A stretch of DNA of 64,000 nucleotides from Symbiodinium natans (taxonomy: Eukaryota > Sar > Dinophyceae > Suessiales > Symbiodiniaceae). Position numbers and translations under genes: made by a program. Location: contig CAJNDS010002173.1 in NCBI GenBank assembly GCA_905221605.1, forward strand, positions 124,001 to 188,000, written 5' to 3'. The notes beneath the pieces are model-generated. The model ran no database searches. It was given only the letters and a program-made list of their open reading frames with translations, and was not told the origin of the DNA. Positions within the stretch are counted from its first letter, which is position 1. Each line of letters begins with the position of its first letter. Of this stretch, positions 54,583-60,330 are shown one piece after another.

Positions 54583-57500
54583 CTCTTGTGATGGCTGCTA
54601 GAGTTACCTGGCTTCAAAGGGTTCAAAAGGATCATTCGTTCAACAGGCTTGCACTTGACGGAAGAGTAAGTAAATCTGCAATACGTTCATCAGCATCCTC
54701 ATTGGCTCCTGTCGGGGCTTGCATGGCTTGTCCCATCCTGCTTTATATACTGCCTGCAGCACCGTTCGAGAGCACCTCCCCCTCGGAAAGACGCAAAAAA
54801 CTGCACACCAAGTGCTGGACTTCAGGATCTAGACGCACCGTACCTTCAAGCTCGCTGCTCGACAAAGCCTTCACTAATATCCGCTTTTGTCGCCTGCTCG
54901 TCAAATTCGGCCACGAAGACTTCCAAGTCGCTTTTTCTGTGGTCCTTTCCGTGGGGGTCTTAAGGGAAATGAAGGGTTTCGGAGTTTCGGAGTTGAGGGG
55001 CTCAGGGGCTTAAGTTAAGAGCTTGTGAGGGTTCAGGAGTTTAGGGCTTAAGTTCAAGGGTGTAAGGGCTTAGGGATTCTACAGGTGTTTCGGGGTGTAA
55101 CGGCTTCGGGTTTGCCTCAGTGCTCTGACATACATTTCGCACCGCCCAGCCATGACAGAGAGAGCAAGATCACCTCGCTCTAGCTGAATATTTCCCCCTG
55201 ACCCTGCACCCTGAACCGCTCCCTTTCAACTCCTCTACGATTTCCACCCCCCCCCCCCCCCCCCCCTTAACCTGCACCCCCAAATCCCCCAAACCCCCAA
55301 AACGCCAAGGCCATGCTCAGCGCAGGGCTCTGATGTAGGTCTTGCACTCCTGGAGGATCTCCTCCCAAAAGCTGGCAATACCACGGCTGGACCCCAAACC
55401 GCCCTGGAAAACAGGAGCCAAAGTGGGCATTTCAGAACATAGGGGCACCCCCCCCCCCCCCCCCTCGCCCCAACATCCCCGCCCTACGCAGCCCCAAAAT
55501 GCGAAAGCTTACTTCAATCTCGCCAAACCAGAGCACCCTAAAACCCTTCAGCAGATCATCGGCAGTCTGCGAGCAGCCTTCCCTGAGCCCCACCAAACTC
55601 CAAATCATCAGCCCGCCGGTCCTTCTGCGTCTGCTCTTCGAAGACCTTTTTGTCGATAGGGGGTTGGGGAGGTTAGGGAAGTTTCGGGTTTAGGACTAGG
55701 CATTAGGGCTGAGAGGATTTGCCCAAGCCTTTGGGGCTACTGCCTGGTCCGGTAGAAGTAGCATCACTGCGTGCTACTCCGCCTACTTCTGCTTTTGCGC
55801 TGCCACCAGAATGCTTTGTGAAGGCCCCAAGAGGCCCCAAAGTGCCCCAAAGAGCCCTGGAAAGCCTCCAGGAGAGGCTTCACGTTCTCCAAAAGGTGTG
55901 GCTTCAAGAGCGACACCTCCGGCAGAGTCGAACGAGGATTCGTTAGGGATTTGTTGGGTTTGTAGGGTTTGTAGGGTTGTTGGGTTTGCGCGGTTTGCGG
56001 GGTTTGCGCGGTACGTTGCGTTGGTAGGGCCCGCAAACCCCAAGCCTAAAACCCCAAGCCTGAAAGCCTAAGCCCTGACCGGCTAGGAACCAAGGTTTCA
56101 GTGATGATAGGCACCTTTACAGAAGAGCGCGAGCGAAAAATTTCTTTTTGCTTCCAAGACCTTTCGCCTTCACATCCCTCGTCTTTCCAATAAATTAGAA
56201 TACGATGAAAAACACTTTTTGAAACCTTTTCAAACACTTTGAAAACAACACAGGGCAACATGGTGGTTTTTAGGGGGGTTGCACATGGCAAATGGAATAG
56301 GGGTCTTGAATGGTCCTGAAGAGTTGCACTACAAACGACAGAAACCCCAAATCTGGGCGTTGATCTCTGTGTTGGGCTTGAGCGTTCAGATGTTCCTCGT
56401 GTGAGGCGAGCTGGCCAACGCCCCCGCTTCAGCAAAAGTTTAGGGCTAAGGTTTAGCGCTCAGGGACCAGTTGTAGTAGAATCCAAACACCGACAGGACC
56501 GACAGGAGCAGAGGTTCATGTCACTGGCATGCACCGATCGGGCCAACTAATAGGGCAAAGGGAACATCTTGGAGAAACCCCCCGCAATCCTACCATTGGA
56601 AGGTTCAAAGAACATAGCCAACTCTAGGCCAGCAAAGCCTGTGGCGGGCCCAGCAGCGCCGCGCGGTGGATCAGAAAGAGCACATGGCCTCGAGGCCAAC
56701 AGAGGGGGAAGACTGGACCCAGCTAAGGTTTCTGGTTTAGGGTTGAGGGTTTACGGTTCAGGGTTTAGGGGGGGATTTCTGGTGTAGGGTTGAGGGTCCA
56801 AGCTTGGAATGTAGGACGTTAGCAGGGAATTGCAGAAGCATTTGAATTTGGGCTCGAGTTGTTTGAGTGAAACAATCTTTCATCCATCATTACATTTGCT
56901 AAACTGACTCACCACTTGAAACGTTAACACGCTTTGTCTCCGCGATAGCCACGGGCTCTCTCACCCTTTACTCACGCAACGCTTTTTTCATGAACTTTTG
57001 TAGGACAGAAAGGTTTACAGATGTGTCAGCCTACAAAGAAAACCTGGTTGGAACGGAAGCAATCGTAACGTTCACACTCGACCCGCCACCTCCCCCTGAA
57101 CCCTAAACCCCAAACCCTAAAACCCTAAAACCCTAAAACCCTAAAACCCTAAAACCCTAAAACCCTAAAACCCTAAAACCCTAAAACCCTAAACCCTAAA
57201 CCCTAAACCCTAAACTCTGAACAGGCAGGCTGCCGAAGGTATTCTGCGGCTGCGGAGGCACGATGGAGAACCTGATGACTTCCACCCTTGTCTCGCCCCC
57301 ACCCCCCCCCCCCTCGCCCACTCAAAAACAAAAGACCTTGGACTTTAGAAAAAAAGGGTGATATTATGAGGGTGCACAGGGCTCAGAAAGCTCAATCTGC
57401 AGAACTCTGTCAGGTGCTGCGCTTTCCGGGTTCAGCCGTGTGCTCGATGCAACACGATCGGTGTCTGCATCTTACAAACGGGAAGTATTCTGACACTGCG

Positions 57501-58880
57501 TGCCGTGTAAGTACCTGTTGAATGTCTAGCGGATAGTCGCGACTGGCGAGGAGCCAGGCGTGTGGCATGAGGAAGACAGAGCGCGAGTCAATTTTGGAGC
57601 AGGACATATGCAGAAACTCGACCGCTGCGATGCTGAGATGCAAACTCATGCACTGCAACTACAGAAACATGTGGCCGTGCTTGTGTTTTGGTCAGACCAA
57701 GGCTTTACAACAACTCTAGAAACACCTACGTCGCTCAACACAAAGAGCTTAATTCCAGCGATCCCCTGGGATGTGGACGCATTCAGCAGCGGCGTGTTGG
57801 GTGCCGTGTGCGGCTGCGTGATGATGCAGTAGTCCTGCTCAGAGGCTCACGGCCGGCTGCGAAGCTGCGAAGTAGTGGAGTTGCCAGGGGGCTCGACGTT
57901 GTCAGGGTTTAGGGCATAGGGTTCAGGGCTTAGGCCCCAAGCGCTCAACTCCAAATAAGCAGAGGCAAGAAAGAGAACTCCTTGTCGGGGAACAAGGAGA
58001 ATGCCGGCCTCAGGGCACTTCAAGGAGGGAGCTTGCTCATTCCAAGCTCGGATTGCGAAGTAGCGGCAGGCTGGAGCCTCTGGACAAAGACCAGAGGCTC
58101 CCTTTTCTCCAGACGTATCAGCAAGGAGTCAAAGACTTTCAGAAGCAGCTCCTTCCCCCCCTGACAAGGGAAAAAAGTCTCGGAGTCTCCATGTATCGCC
58201 CTGATCCTTGAAACCGCAGCACTCGGACTGGGTGTTGGACAGAAGGAAGTCGAGAGCCTGCGTCTGATACGCCTGATCTCAGAGCTGAGGAAGTACCAAG
58301 CAGGTTGAGCCTTCGAGCTTGGATAAGCTCAGGAGACAAGGTTGAATGAACTTCTTTAGTACAGAAGGCATCGTGGAAAAAGGCGCGCCCTCCTCCCCCT
58401 TCGAAACCGGGCATTGCGAGGTTCGTAGTTAAGGAGATGTAGCTTTGAGGGTTTAGCGGTTTGGCATCGTTCAGGCCTCAATTGAAGCGATTGAACCATG
58501 CGAAGACGGGTTAGGTTTGGAAAATGTCAGTTGAGGGTTCTTATTCTTGGAAGGCAAAAACGAAAAAAAAAAACACACCTCTCTGCAACATCGTGCGACC
58601 GAAAGAAAGCCACAAGACCCCTCGGCAGCGTCACACGTCCTACGGCGTTCCAAACATTCCGAAAAAACGCAGGCCGAAAAGCTGTGCCCTCGCTACCTTG
58701 GGAAGACCAGCGCATCCTTTGAGGCAAACACTCAGATTGCAGAACCCCTAAAGCTTTGAACGTCGCGAACAAGTATCCGGTAACGCAGGCTTGCGCATGC
58801 CTGATCGAGGCAGAACATGTTGACGCAGAAGACATCCTCGAACCACGGCGGTCGGGTTGGGTCTGGAGAGGCTTCGGACT
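28160..58880 (-). CDS. CFAP61: CFAP61 (cilia- and flagella-associated protein 61), multi-exon gene span
   Basis: This entry gives the span of the confidently assigned exons; each exon is listed separately. CFAP61/FAP61 is an axonemal protein of the calmodulin- and spoke-associated complex at the base of radial spoke 3, needed for normal flagellar beating. Its C-terminal half resembles FAD/NAD(P)-binding oxidoreductases. Exons match the family in collinear N-to-C order: [10 protein letters not shown] (58.8 kb), DYCIITQPH (57.8), [16 protein letters not shown] (57.5), [10 protein letters not shown] (53.6), [16 protein letters not shown] (51.1), [11 protein letters not shown] (49.1), RMVHIDR (46.2), VDAFYEAGL (42.0), [15 protein letters not shown] (41.7), GRLIVDHNF (37.5), [11 protein letters not shown] (36.8), [10 protein letters not shown] (29.7), [11 protein letters not shown] (28.7) and LFHDRFMDF (28.2). 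Introns use GT, GC and GA donors. A complete cytochrome c6-like gene (32546-33791) sits in one intron. The N-terminal exons, and probably the last ones, lie outside this span. Confidence 0.8.
28631..28689 (-). CDS. CFAP61: CFAP61 exon: [18 protein letters not shown]
   Basis: It starts after a GACAGAG acceptor at 28689, completing a Ser codon (A+GT) from the exon at 29684-29756, and ends with TGC before a GTGAAG donor. The family reads LxGxHExxLNNLxxRY here, so [13 protein letters not shown] is a clear match. The alternative frame ([18 protein letters not shown]) also looks protein-like but lacks family support. Confidence 0.75.
28690..29683. other. CFAP61 intron with degenerate telomere-like repeats
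   Basis: This is a putative GC-AG intron of 994 bases between the [10 protein letters not shown] and [11 protein letters not shown] exons. It holds a few CCC(T)AAA-like words and no other gene. A missing small exon is possible, because the joined protein is a few residues shorter than the family here. Confidence 0.5.
29684..29756 (-). CDS. CFAP61: CFAP61 exon: [18 protein letters not shown]
   Basis: It starts at 29756 after CCTAGAAG and reads [20 protein letters not shown], then GAAP plus one base, ending at a GC donor. The family has FRIHIDxxxxVxxITxLS at this place before the LNNL block. The last 19 bases recur at about 34104-34122 in a truncated copy (see finding). Confidence 0.75.
29930..30065. 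CDS. Open segment coding on either strand, unassigned
   Basis: The minus strand reads [20 protein letters not shown], then [10 protein letters not shown]. The plus strand reads a hydrophobic segment ([20 protein letters not shown]) ending at a GTAAGG donor. The minus reading fits gene direction here, but neither is recognised. Confidence 0.2.
30340..30358. repeat. Poly-C tract (19 C on plus strand)
   Basis: An uninterrupted C run followed by ACCCCACC. Confidence 0.95.
30430..30955 (-). CDS. Exon-like segments, unassigned (possible CFAP61 intron or other gene)
   Basis: [20 protein letters not shown], then KEVSYQEPP, occurs near 30900-30830. [20 protein letters not shown] occurs near 30510-30445. 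Both are on the minus strand and protein-like in composition but lack a family match. They lie between cytochrome c6 and the next sure CFAP61 exon. Confidence 0.25.
31780..31869 (-). CDS. Exon-like segment [20 protein letters not shown], unassigned
   Basis: It reads [20 protein letters not shown], then CYYVLIAQ, on the minus strand. It is followed by a possible continuation ([19 protein letters not shown]). It lies between the cytochrome c6 stop and the downstream CFAP61 exons and resembles a real exon in composition. Family unknown. Confidence 0.3.
32038..32059. repeat. Poly-C tract (22 C on plus strand)
   Basis: An uninterrupted C run, about 490 bases beyond the cytochrome c6 stop codon. 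Confidence 0.95.
32546..33791 (-). CDS. petJ: Cytochrome c6-like protein with bipartite plastid/lumen leader (four exons)
   Basis: The gene has four exons: 33791-33662, 33569-33424, 32912-32856 and 32722-32546, 510 bases including the stop (169 residues). Exon 1 encodes a signal peptide ([20 protein letters not shown], then FLLPS). Exon 2 encodes a transit region and a second hydrophobic lumen-transfer segment ([20 protein letters not shown]) ending at ALA. Exon 3 carries the haem site ([16 protein letters not shown]). Exon 4 aligns with the cytochrome c6 C-terminus ([16 protein letters not shown], then [16 protein letters not shown] and stop). Splice types are proposed as GC-AG, GA-AG and GT-AG; the frame is kept at every join, but the exon 1 donor is the least sure. 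Cytochrome c6 carries electrons from cytochrome b6f to photosystem I in the thylakoid lumen. The usual MPAF-type Met ligand is replaced by KPPVG. The whole gene lies inside a CFAP61 intron on the same strand. Confidence 0.85.
33836..33843 (-). promoter_or_regulatory. Possible relict spliced-leader end GGCTCAAG upstream of the cytochrome c6 gene
   Basis: GGCTCAAG, the last eight bases of the dinoflagellate spliced leader, occurs 44 bases before the ATG on the coding strand. The bases before it match the leader only weakly. Retroposed dinoflagellate genes can keep such relicts, but an 8-mer can occur by chance. Confidence 0.25.
34080..34125 (-). pseudogene. Truncated duplicate of a CFAP61 exon ([11 protein letters not shown])
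   Basis: TACCTGGGCGCGGCCCCCA is identical to the 3' end of the exon at 29684-29756. Here it continues as PTELDET instead of ending at a splice site. The sequence before it does not match the exon. It lies upstream (5') of the exon it copies, so it looks like a partial duplication. Splicing into the mRNA is not ruled out. Confidence 0.4.
34573..34671. repeat. TGTATATA microsatellite
   Basis: About twelve units of an 8-base TGTATATA repeat, preceded by a (TA)n run at 34516-34530 and followed by an ATATTT-rich block to about 34800. Confidence 0.95.
34851..34993 (-). CDS. CFAP61: Probable CFAP61 exon: [16 protein letters not shown] region
   Basis: It reads [20 protein letters not shown], then [20 protein letters not shown], and ends at a CAAG/GTCTCA donor. 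In CFAP61 the region after the SRRY block contains a Leu-Pro-Gly turn and a strand (GGILPGSYHYLHI type); [13 protein letters not shown] fits. The acceptor (CCAAAG near 34994) is a guess. Confidence 0.5.
35280..35440 (-). CDS. Exon-like segment, unassigned, within CFAP61 locus
   Basis: It reads [20 protein letters not shown], then [10 protein letters not shown], on the minus strand. It is protein-like and in a suitable place for CFAP61 after the SRRF exon, but without clear family similarity. Confidence 0.25.
36212..36236. repeat. Poly-C tract (25 C on plus strand)
   Basis: An uninterrupted C run inside the CFAP61 locus. Confidence 0.95.
36585..36673. repeat. CCCTATAA / CCCGATAA octamer array
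   Basis: About eleven tandem 8-base units, switching from CCCTATAA to CCCGATAA and back. They resemble an altered telomeric octamer (TTATAGGG in the other sense). The array lies about 55 bases from the CFAP61 [11 protein letters not shown] exon. Confidence 0.9.
36727..36789 (-). CDS. CFAP61: CFAP61 exon: [20 protein letters not shown]
   Basis: It starts at 36789 after TTGGCCAG and reads [20 protein letters not shown], then QNL. The family has AAGxLxxFSRRYY directly after the DPxI motif, so this joins in frame to the exon ending at 37496 by a GT-AG intron of about 700 bases. The 3' edge is unclear. Confidence 0.8.
37380..37445. repeat. Interstitial TTTAGGG cluster
   Basis: GGGTTTAGGGTTTAGGGTC and nearby variants lie inside the CFAP61 intron between 37496 and 36789. 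Confidence 0.8.
37496..37548 (-). CDS. CFAP61: CFAP61 exon: [18 protein letters not shown]
   Basis: A 53-base exon between a CACTCCAG acceptor and a GGG/GTTGG donor. With the one base from the previous exon it reads [18 protein letters not shown]. This is the dinucleotide-oxidoreductase-like strand and DPxI turn characteristic of CFAP61 (DGRLVIDTNFHTND type in the human protein). Confidence 0.85.
37751..37778 (-). CDS. CFAP61: CFAP61 micro-exon: [10 protein letters not shown]
   Basis: Only 28 bases, from GTC after AACGAG to one base before a GC donor (GAT G/GCCGGG). It reads VHGNGLVYD plus a base and joins in frame on both sides. The family has NDACLVYDGRL at this place. The intron to the next exon is GC-AG. 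Confidence 0.8.
37916..37981 (-). CDS. CFAP61: CFAP61 exon: [20 protein letters not shown]
   Basis: A 66-base exon after a CATCCGAG acceptor. It reads [20 protein letters not shown], then NS, and ends at a GC donor. CFAP61 has a short strand followed by NVDYETF, immediately before LVYDGRL. Phase 0 at both ends fits the micro-exon at 37778. Confidence 0.8.
38000..40700. other. Intronic DNA of CFAP61; few supported features
   Basis: A (TA)n/CATATA tract lies at about 38815-38855, next to a CT-rich tract. Protein-like frames on both strands at 39035-39586 (plus, 183 codons) and 39175-38900 (minus) are not recognised. Confidence 0.4.
40722..40866 (-). CDS. Exon-like segment, unassigned, within CFAP61 locus
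   Basis: It reads [20 protein letters not shown], then [15 protein letters not shown], on the minus strand. Its composition looks coding, but no CFAP61 similarity is clear at this place (between the EVEKKIHH and NVDPDIF exons). Confidence 0.25.
41310..41555 (-). CDS. Exon-like segment, unassigned, within CFAP61 locus
   Basis: A long minus-strand open stretch reads [20 protein letters not shown], further on [20 protein letters not shown], and ends in TGA near 41309. Protein-like; identity unknown. Confidence 0.25.
41663..41732 (-). CDS. CFAP61: CFAP61 exon: [20 protein letters not shown]
   Basis: It reads [20 protein letters not shown], then FKL, with a GC donor proposed before an in-frame TAG. 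The family has a helix of the type SVExAVxxALxxAGVTxY here. The acceptor may be at 41732 (AAGCTCAG) or further upstream near 41770. Confidence 0.7.
41900..42010 (-). CDS. CFAP61: CFAP61 exon: [20 protein letters not shown]
   Basis: It reads [20 protein letters not shown], then PRPRSLDLK. This matches the family segment TVETLLNLGVxGxxIHLVxPP (Rossmann helix and following strand). It directly precedes the EVEKKIHH exon, as in the family. Edges not fixed. Confidence 0.6.
42211..42224. repeat. Poly-C tract (14 C on plus strand)
   Basis: An uninterrupted C run in a CFAP61 intron. Confidence 0.9.
42877..42903 (-). CDS. CFAP61: Possible CFAP61 micro-exon: VPAKKIILA
   Basis: Twenty-seven bases between a GGTTGCAG acceptor and a GC donor. 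A Lys-Ile-Ile-Leu-Ala strand fits the GNIIVYG strand that precedes the VETL helix in CFAP61. Very short, so only suggestive. Confidence 0.3.
42904..44640. other. Intronic DNA; no supported gene
   Basis: A plus-strand open segment after a pyrimidine-rich CTTGCTTCTCGCAG at 43400 ([20 protein letters not shown]) looks exon-like but is antisense to the gene here and not recognised. Confidence 0.3.
44650..44790 (-). CDS. Exon-like segment, unassigned, within CFAP61 locus
   Basis: It reads [20 protein letters not shown], then [13 protein letters not shown], on the minus strand and ends in TAG near 44654. Protein-like, no family match. Confidence 0.25.
45390..45650. repeat. CACAGACACAAAGA tandem repeat
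   Basis: About 260 bases of imperfect ACACAGACACAAAG units with CA-rich ends. Long open frames on both strands are artefacts of the repeat. Confidence 0.95.
46156..46252 (-). CDS. CFAP61: CFAP61 exon: [20 protein letters not shown]
   Basis: It ends at a strong GTAAGT donor (46155) and reads [20 protein letters not shown], then [12 protein letters not shown]. The family has WVxVVxGRMTxIDRxxKxVxL here, the strand-turn-strand before the LILCTG motif. The acceptor GTGCGTCAG (46253) is probable. Confidence 0.75.
46560..46700. repeat. A-rich GAAAGAAATAAA tract
   Basis: Imperfect AAAGAAA/AAATAAA units on the plus strand. Confidence 0.85.
46973..47076 (-). CDS. CFAP61: Probable CFAP61 exon: [20 protein letters not shown]
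   Basis: A 104-base open segment between a CACCGCAG acceptor and a GTGAGT donor. It reads [20 protein letters not shown], then [14 protein letters not shown]. Good splice signals and a charged helix make a real exon likely. CFAP61 has a variable helical stretch between VVVGAS and the IDR strand, where this lies. Its end phase does not fit the next listed exon, so a small exon may be missing. Confidence 0.45.
48310..48530 (+). CDS. Plus-strand open segment with a hydrophobic stretch, unassigned
   Basis: It reads [20 protein letters not shown], then [19 protein letters not shown], inside a 286-codon plus-strand open frame (47775-48635). The hydrophobic segment looks like a membrane anchor or leader. 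It is antisense to CFAP61 and could be an unrelated gene in an intron or chance. Confidence 0.2.
48645..48690. repeat. Interstitial CCCTAAA cluster
   Basis: CCCTAAA-type heptamers (CCCTAAACCCTTGA and variants), in the orientation opposite to the TTTAGGG blocks nearby. Confidence 0.7.
49110..49175 (-). CDS. CFAP61: CFAP61 exon: [20 protein letters not shown]
   Basis: It reads [20 protein letters not shown], then GL. VNARIIVVGAS is a hallmark of the family at the start of its dinucleotide-binding half (first beta strand and turn). A GC donor is proposed at 49109; the acceptor is TTTGCCGAAG before 49175. Confidence 0.85.
49295..49393 (-). CDS. CFAP61: Probable CFAP61 exon: [20 protein letters not shown]
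   Basis: A 99-base open segment after a GATTTAG acceptor. It reads [20 protein letters not shown], then LSFRALSYQ, and ends at CAG. Position just before the [11 protein letters not shown] exon and the general pattern (…SxALxxTxRKLLxE…) fit the family. The donor is not standard. Confidence 0.5.
49976..50012. repeat. TTAGGG hexamer block
   Basis: TTAGGGTTAGGGTTAGGG with flanking variants: a 6-base periodicity, unlike the 7-base TTTAGGG elsewhere. Confidence 0.85.
50790..50950 (-). CDS. Exon-like segment, unassigned, within CFAP61 locus
   Basis: It reads [20 protein letters not shown], then [16 protein letters not shown], on the minus strand in a 297-base open frame. Strongly protein-like; lies where CFAP61 exons are expected, but the family match is not clear. 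Confidence 0.35.
51030..51130 (-). CDS. CFAP61: Probable CFAP61 exon: [20 protein letters not shown]
   Basis: It reads [20 protein letters not shown], then EPPKAG. The family has HFxLNPIFRxxxxxFLKEILR, with the same spacing between FR and the Leu-Lys-x-Ile-Leu-Arg helix. Edges not fixed. Confidence 0.55.
52092..52170 (-). CDS. Exon-like segment, unassigned, within CFAP61 locus
   Basis: It reads [20 protein letters not shown], then IHLQ, and ends at CAG before a GC donor. Coding-like. It does not fit the CFAP61 order between its neighbours, so it may be an insertion or another transcript. Confidence 0.3.
53559..53618 (-). CDS. CFAP61: Probable CFAP61 exon: [17 protein letters not shown]
   Basis: It reads [18 protein letters not shown] and ends at an AAG/GTCTGT donor. 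The family has a conserved (V/I)EDF(I)xFxHH segment followed by HGHM, which this matches in pattern and spacing. The acceptor is not fixed. Confidence 0.6.
54390..54470 (-). CDS. CFAP61: Possible CFAP61 exon: [18 protein letters not shown]
   Basis: It reads [20 protein letters not shown], then KLG. Place and pattern (charged turn, Leu-x-x-x-Arg, aromatic) resemble the family segment that precedes the EDF-HH block. Splice sites not fixed. Confidence 0.35.
55247..55266. repeat. Poly-C tract (20 C on plus strand)
   Basis: An uninterrupted C run; a second one of about 18 C lies at 55448-55465. Confidence 0.95.
55920..56035. repeat. GGGTTTGTA / GGTTTGCGC degenerate repeat
   Basis: Imperfect 9-10 base units (GGGTTTGTA, GGTTTGCGC) that look like a drifted telomere-type G-rich repeat. 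Confidence 0.7.
57097..57217. repeat. Interstitial telomeric array, CCCTAAAA octamers then CCCTAAA heptamers
   Basis: About ten perfect CCCTAAAA units followed by about four CCCTAAA units on the plus strand: the longest telomere-like array in the window. It lies within a CFAP61 intron (between the exons at 57.5 and 54.4 or 53.6 kb). Confidence 0.95.
57515..57600 (-). CDS. CFAP61: Probable CFAP61 exon: [20 protein letters not shown]
   Basis: It reads [20 protein letters not shown], then DYPLDIQQ, and ends at CAACAG before GTACTTAC. The family has a LYVxHRxxLLxS segment shortly after the CII(S/T)xPH exon, which this resembles. The plus-strand reading of the same DNA also looks protein-like, so confidence is moderate. 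Confidence 0.5.
57781..57834 (-). CDS. CFAP61: CFAP61 exon: [18 protein letters not shown]
   Basis: A 54-base exon after CTCTGAGCAG, read [18 protein letters not shown], with a GC donor. The family has DFCIISxPHxxPEFxLLQNF here. It follows the [10 protein letters not shown] exon in the right order. Confidence 0.8.
58765..58880 (-). CDS. CFAP61: CFAP61 exon: [13 protein letters not shown]
   Basis: It reads [20 protein letters not shown]. The family has a hallmark GN(V/A)FCIQLFCIDE segment, followed by the DFCII exon after a short helix. Donor near 58780-58765 (several GC/GT options); the acceptor is not fixed. Confidence 0.8.
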
Positions 58881-60284
58881 AGAGATCCCAGACTGCTTGT
58901 TTTGCTGAACCAATCTCCGGAGGGTTCATGGCGGTTATCAGCAGGTCAAGTTGGCATTCGGATGCATTGACCCTACCAACCATGACAACCCTAGGGATTT
59001 CTGCCTTAACCACAAGGCCGGCTTCACTCTCATGGGAGACTGGTGGAAGACGGGGTGTGTAGGGCCACAGGGTACCCCAAAAAACTGTGCCCTGTGCCCA
59101 AAAGTGACCCTACTCTAGGTACTGTAGAGGCTCCTGCTACCACTTAAGACAGTAAAGGAGGCCTTCTCCAGACATAGTTTCTTGAAGAGATCAATGTGAA
59201 GCTTCTTGCTACTTTCTGGTGCTTCTTGACCAGTCAAAATAAAGCACTAAGCCAGCGACTCAGCCTGTTTGCGAAGTTCTTCTTCCATGTGCCATACATT
59301 TGGGTCGAAGAACACGTGGTGCTGCTTGCACGGGCCCCCAAATTATGGGCCCTCAATTTTGGGTCCCTGCTTACCTGTTGTATACTTTACCGAAACATCA
59401 AAACAGAGATGTGATTTCAATGCCTTGGAGGGCTCTTTCGACCCATATCAGGCACCCATCCTTTTAAGGCTGCAGCCAAATCTCTTACGGACATCCTCTT
59501 CCCGGGCTTAGGTTAGAGGGTTTAGGATGAAGAGACATCCCGTACCCGAAAGCCCTAAGCCCTAAGCCCTAAGCCCTAAAGCCTAAACCCTAAGCCCTAA
59601 ACCCTAAACCCCAAACCCCAAACCCCAAACCCCAAACCCCAAACCCTAAACCCTAAACCCTAAACCCTAAACCCTGAACCCTAAACCCTGAACCCTAACG
59701 GCTCCTTGGTGTGTTGCGGCATGTTGGACAGCCAGGAGGGCGAGTTCGGATGGTTCACAAAGAGTCCCTCTTCCGACTGGAGTATCTGCGAAGAAGAGGC
59801 GTAACAGAGACGAAGGGAAGGGTTTGGGATCTAGGCATTAAAGGCGAGACTGCCTGACCACCCCTTAGTCTGAGGCTGTAGGTTTCAGATCGCTTTGTGT
59901 ACAATCTTGCACTACATGACTGCTTCAGGGCTTCCGACCTGCTGGCTGAACTGTAAACCCTCAATCCTCCACCCTGTTGGGCGCATACTCCCTTTCACCT
60001 TGAGCACCACCGCTTCGAACCCAAAGGCTTCTCTTCAATTCCTTGCGTCTGCAGGGCATCCTTTGTGGCAGCTACCAGGACCAGGTAGGAAGCCCTGAGC
60101 CCTGCATCCCCAGACACAGAAGAACCCTCGAAGTGGACTCTGAAACCCTCCCTTGAAATGGCGATCCGCAAGATTCAGAGACGACGCAGCTGACACCCGA
60201 GGGCTGTTGGGGTTTCAGAATCACCGAAGCCGAAGCAGCCAGAAACCCTCGTGAAATCCCCGAATCCCACACCCCCCGATATAC
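58881..60284. other. CFAP61 intron/upstream DNA
   Basis: No supported exon. Contains the CCCTAAR/CCCCAAA block at 59551-59698 and other telomere-like words. Confidence 0.4.
59551..59698. repeat. Interstitial telomeric array with CCCTAAG, CCCTAAA and CCCCAAA variants
   Basis: Roughly twenty 7-base units in blocks: CCCTAAG, then CCCTAAA, then five CCCCAAA, then CCCTAAA, then CCCTGAA. Homogeneous blocks of variants suggest local unit expansion. Confidence 0.95.
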
Positions 60285-60330
60285 CCGCGAAGACGGTCCC
60301 CCGCATGCCCCTGGCCTTCTCCAGCGCCTC
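60285..60330 (-). CDS. Exon-like segment EALEKARGMRGTVFAG (possible CFAP61)
   Basis: It lies between CTTCTTCAG and a GCGG/GTATAT donor and reads EALEKARGMRGTVFAG. Good splice signals; a helix ending in a FxAG-like strand would suit the CFAP61 region before FCxxxFCxD. Confidence 0.4.
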
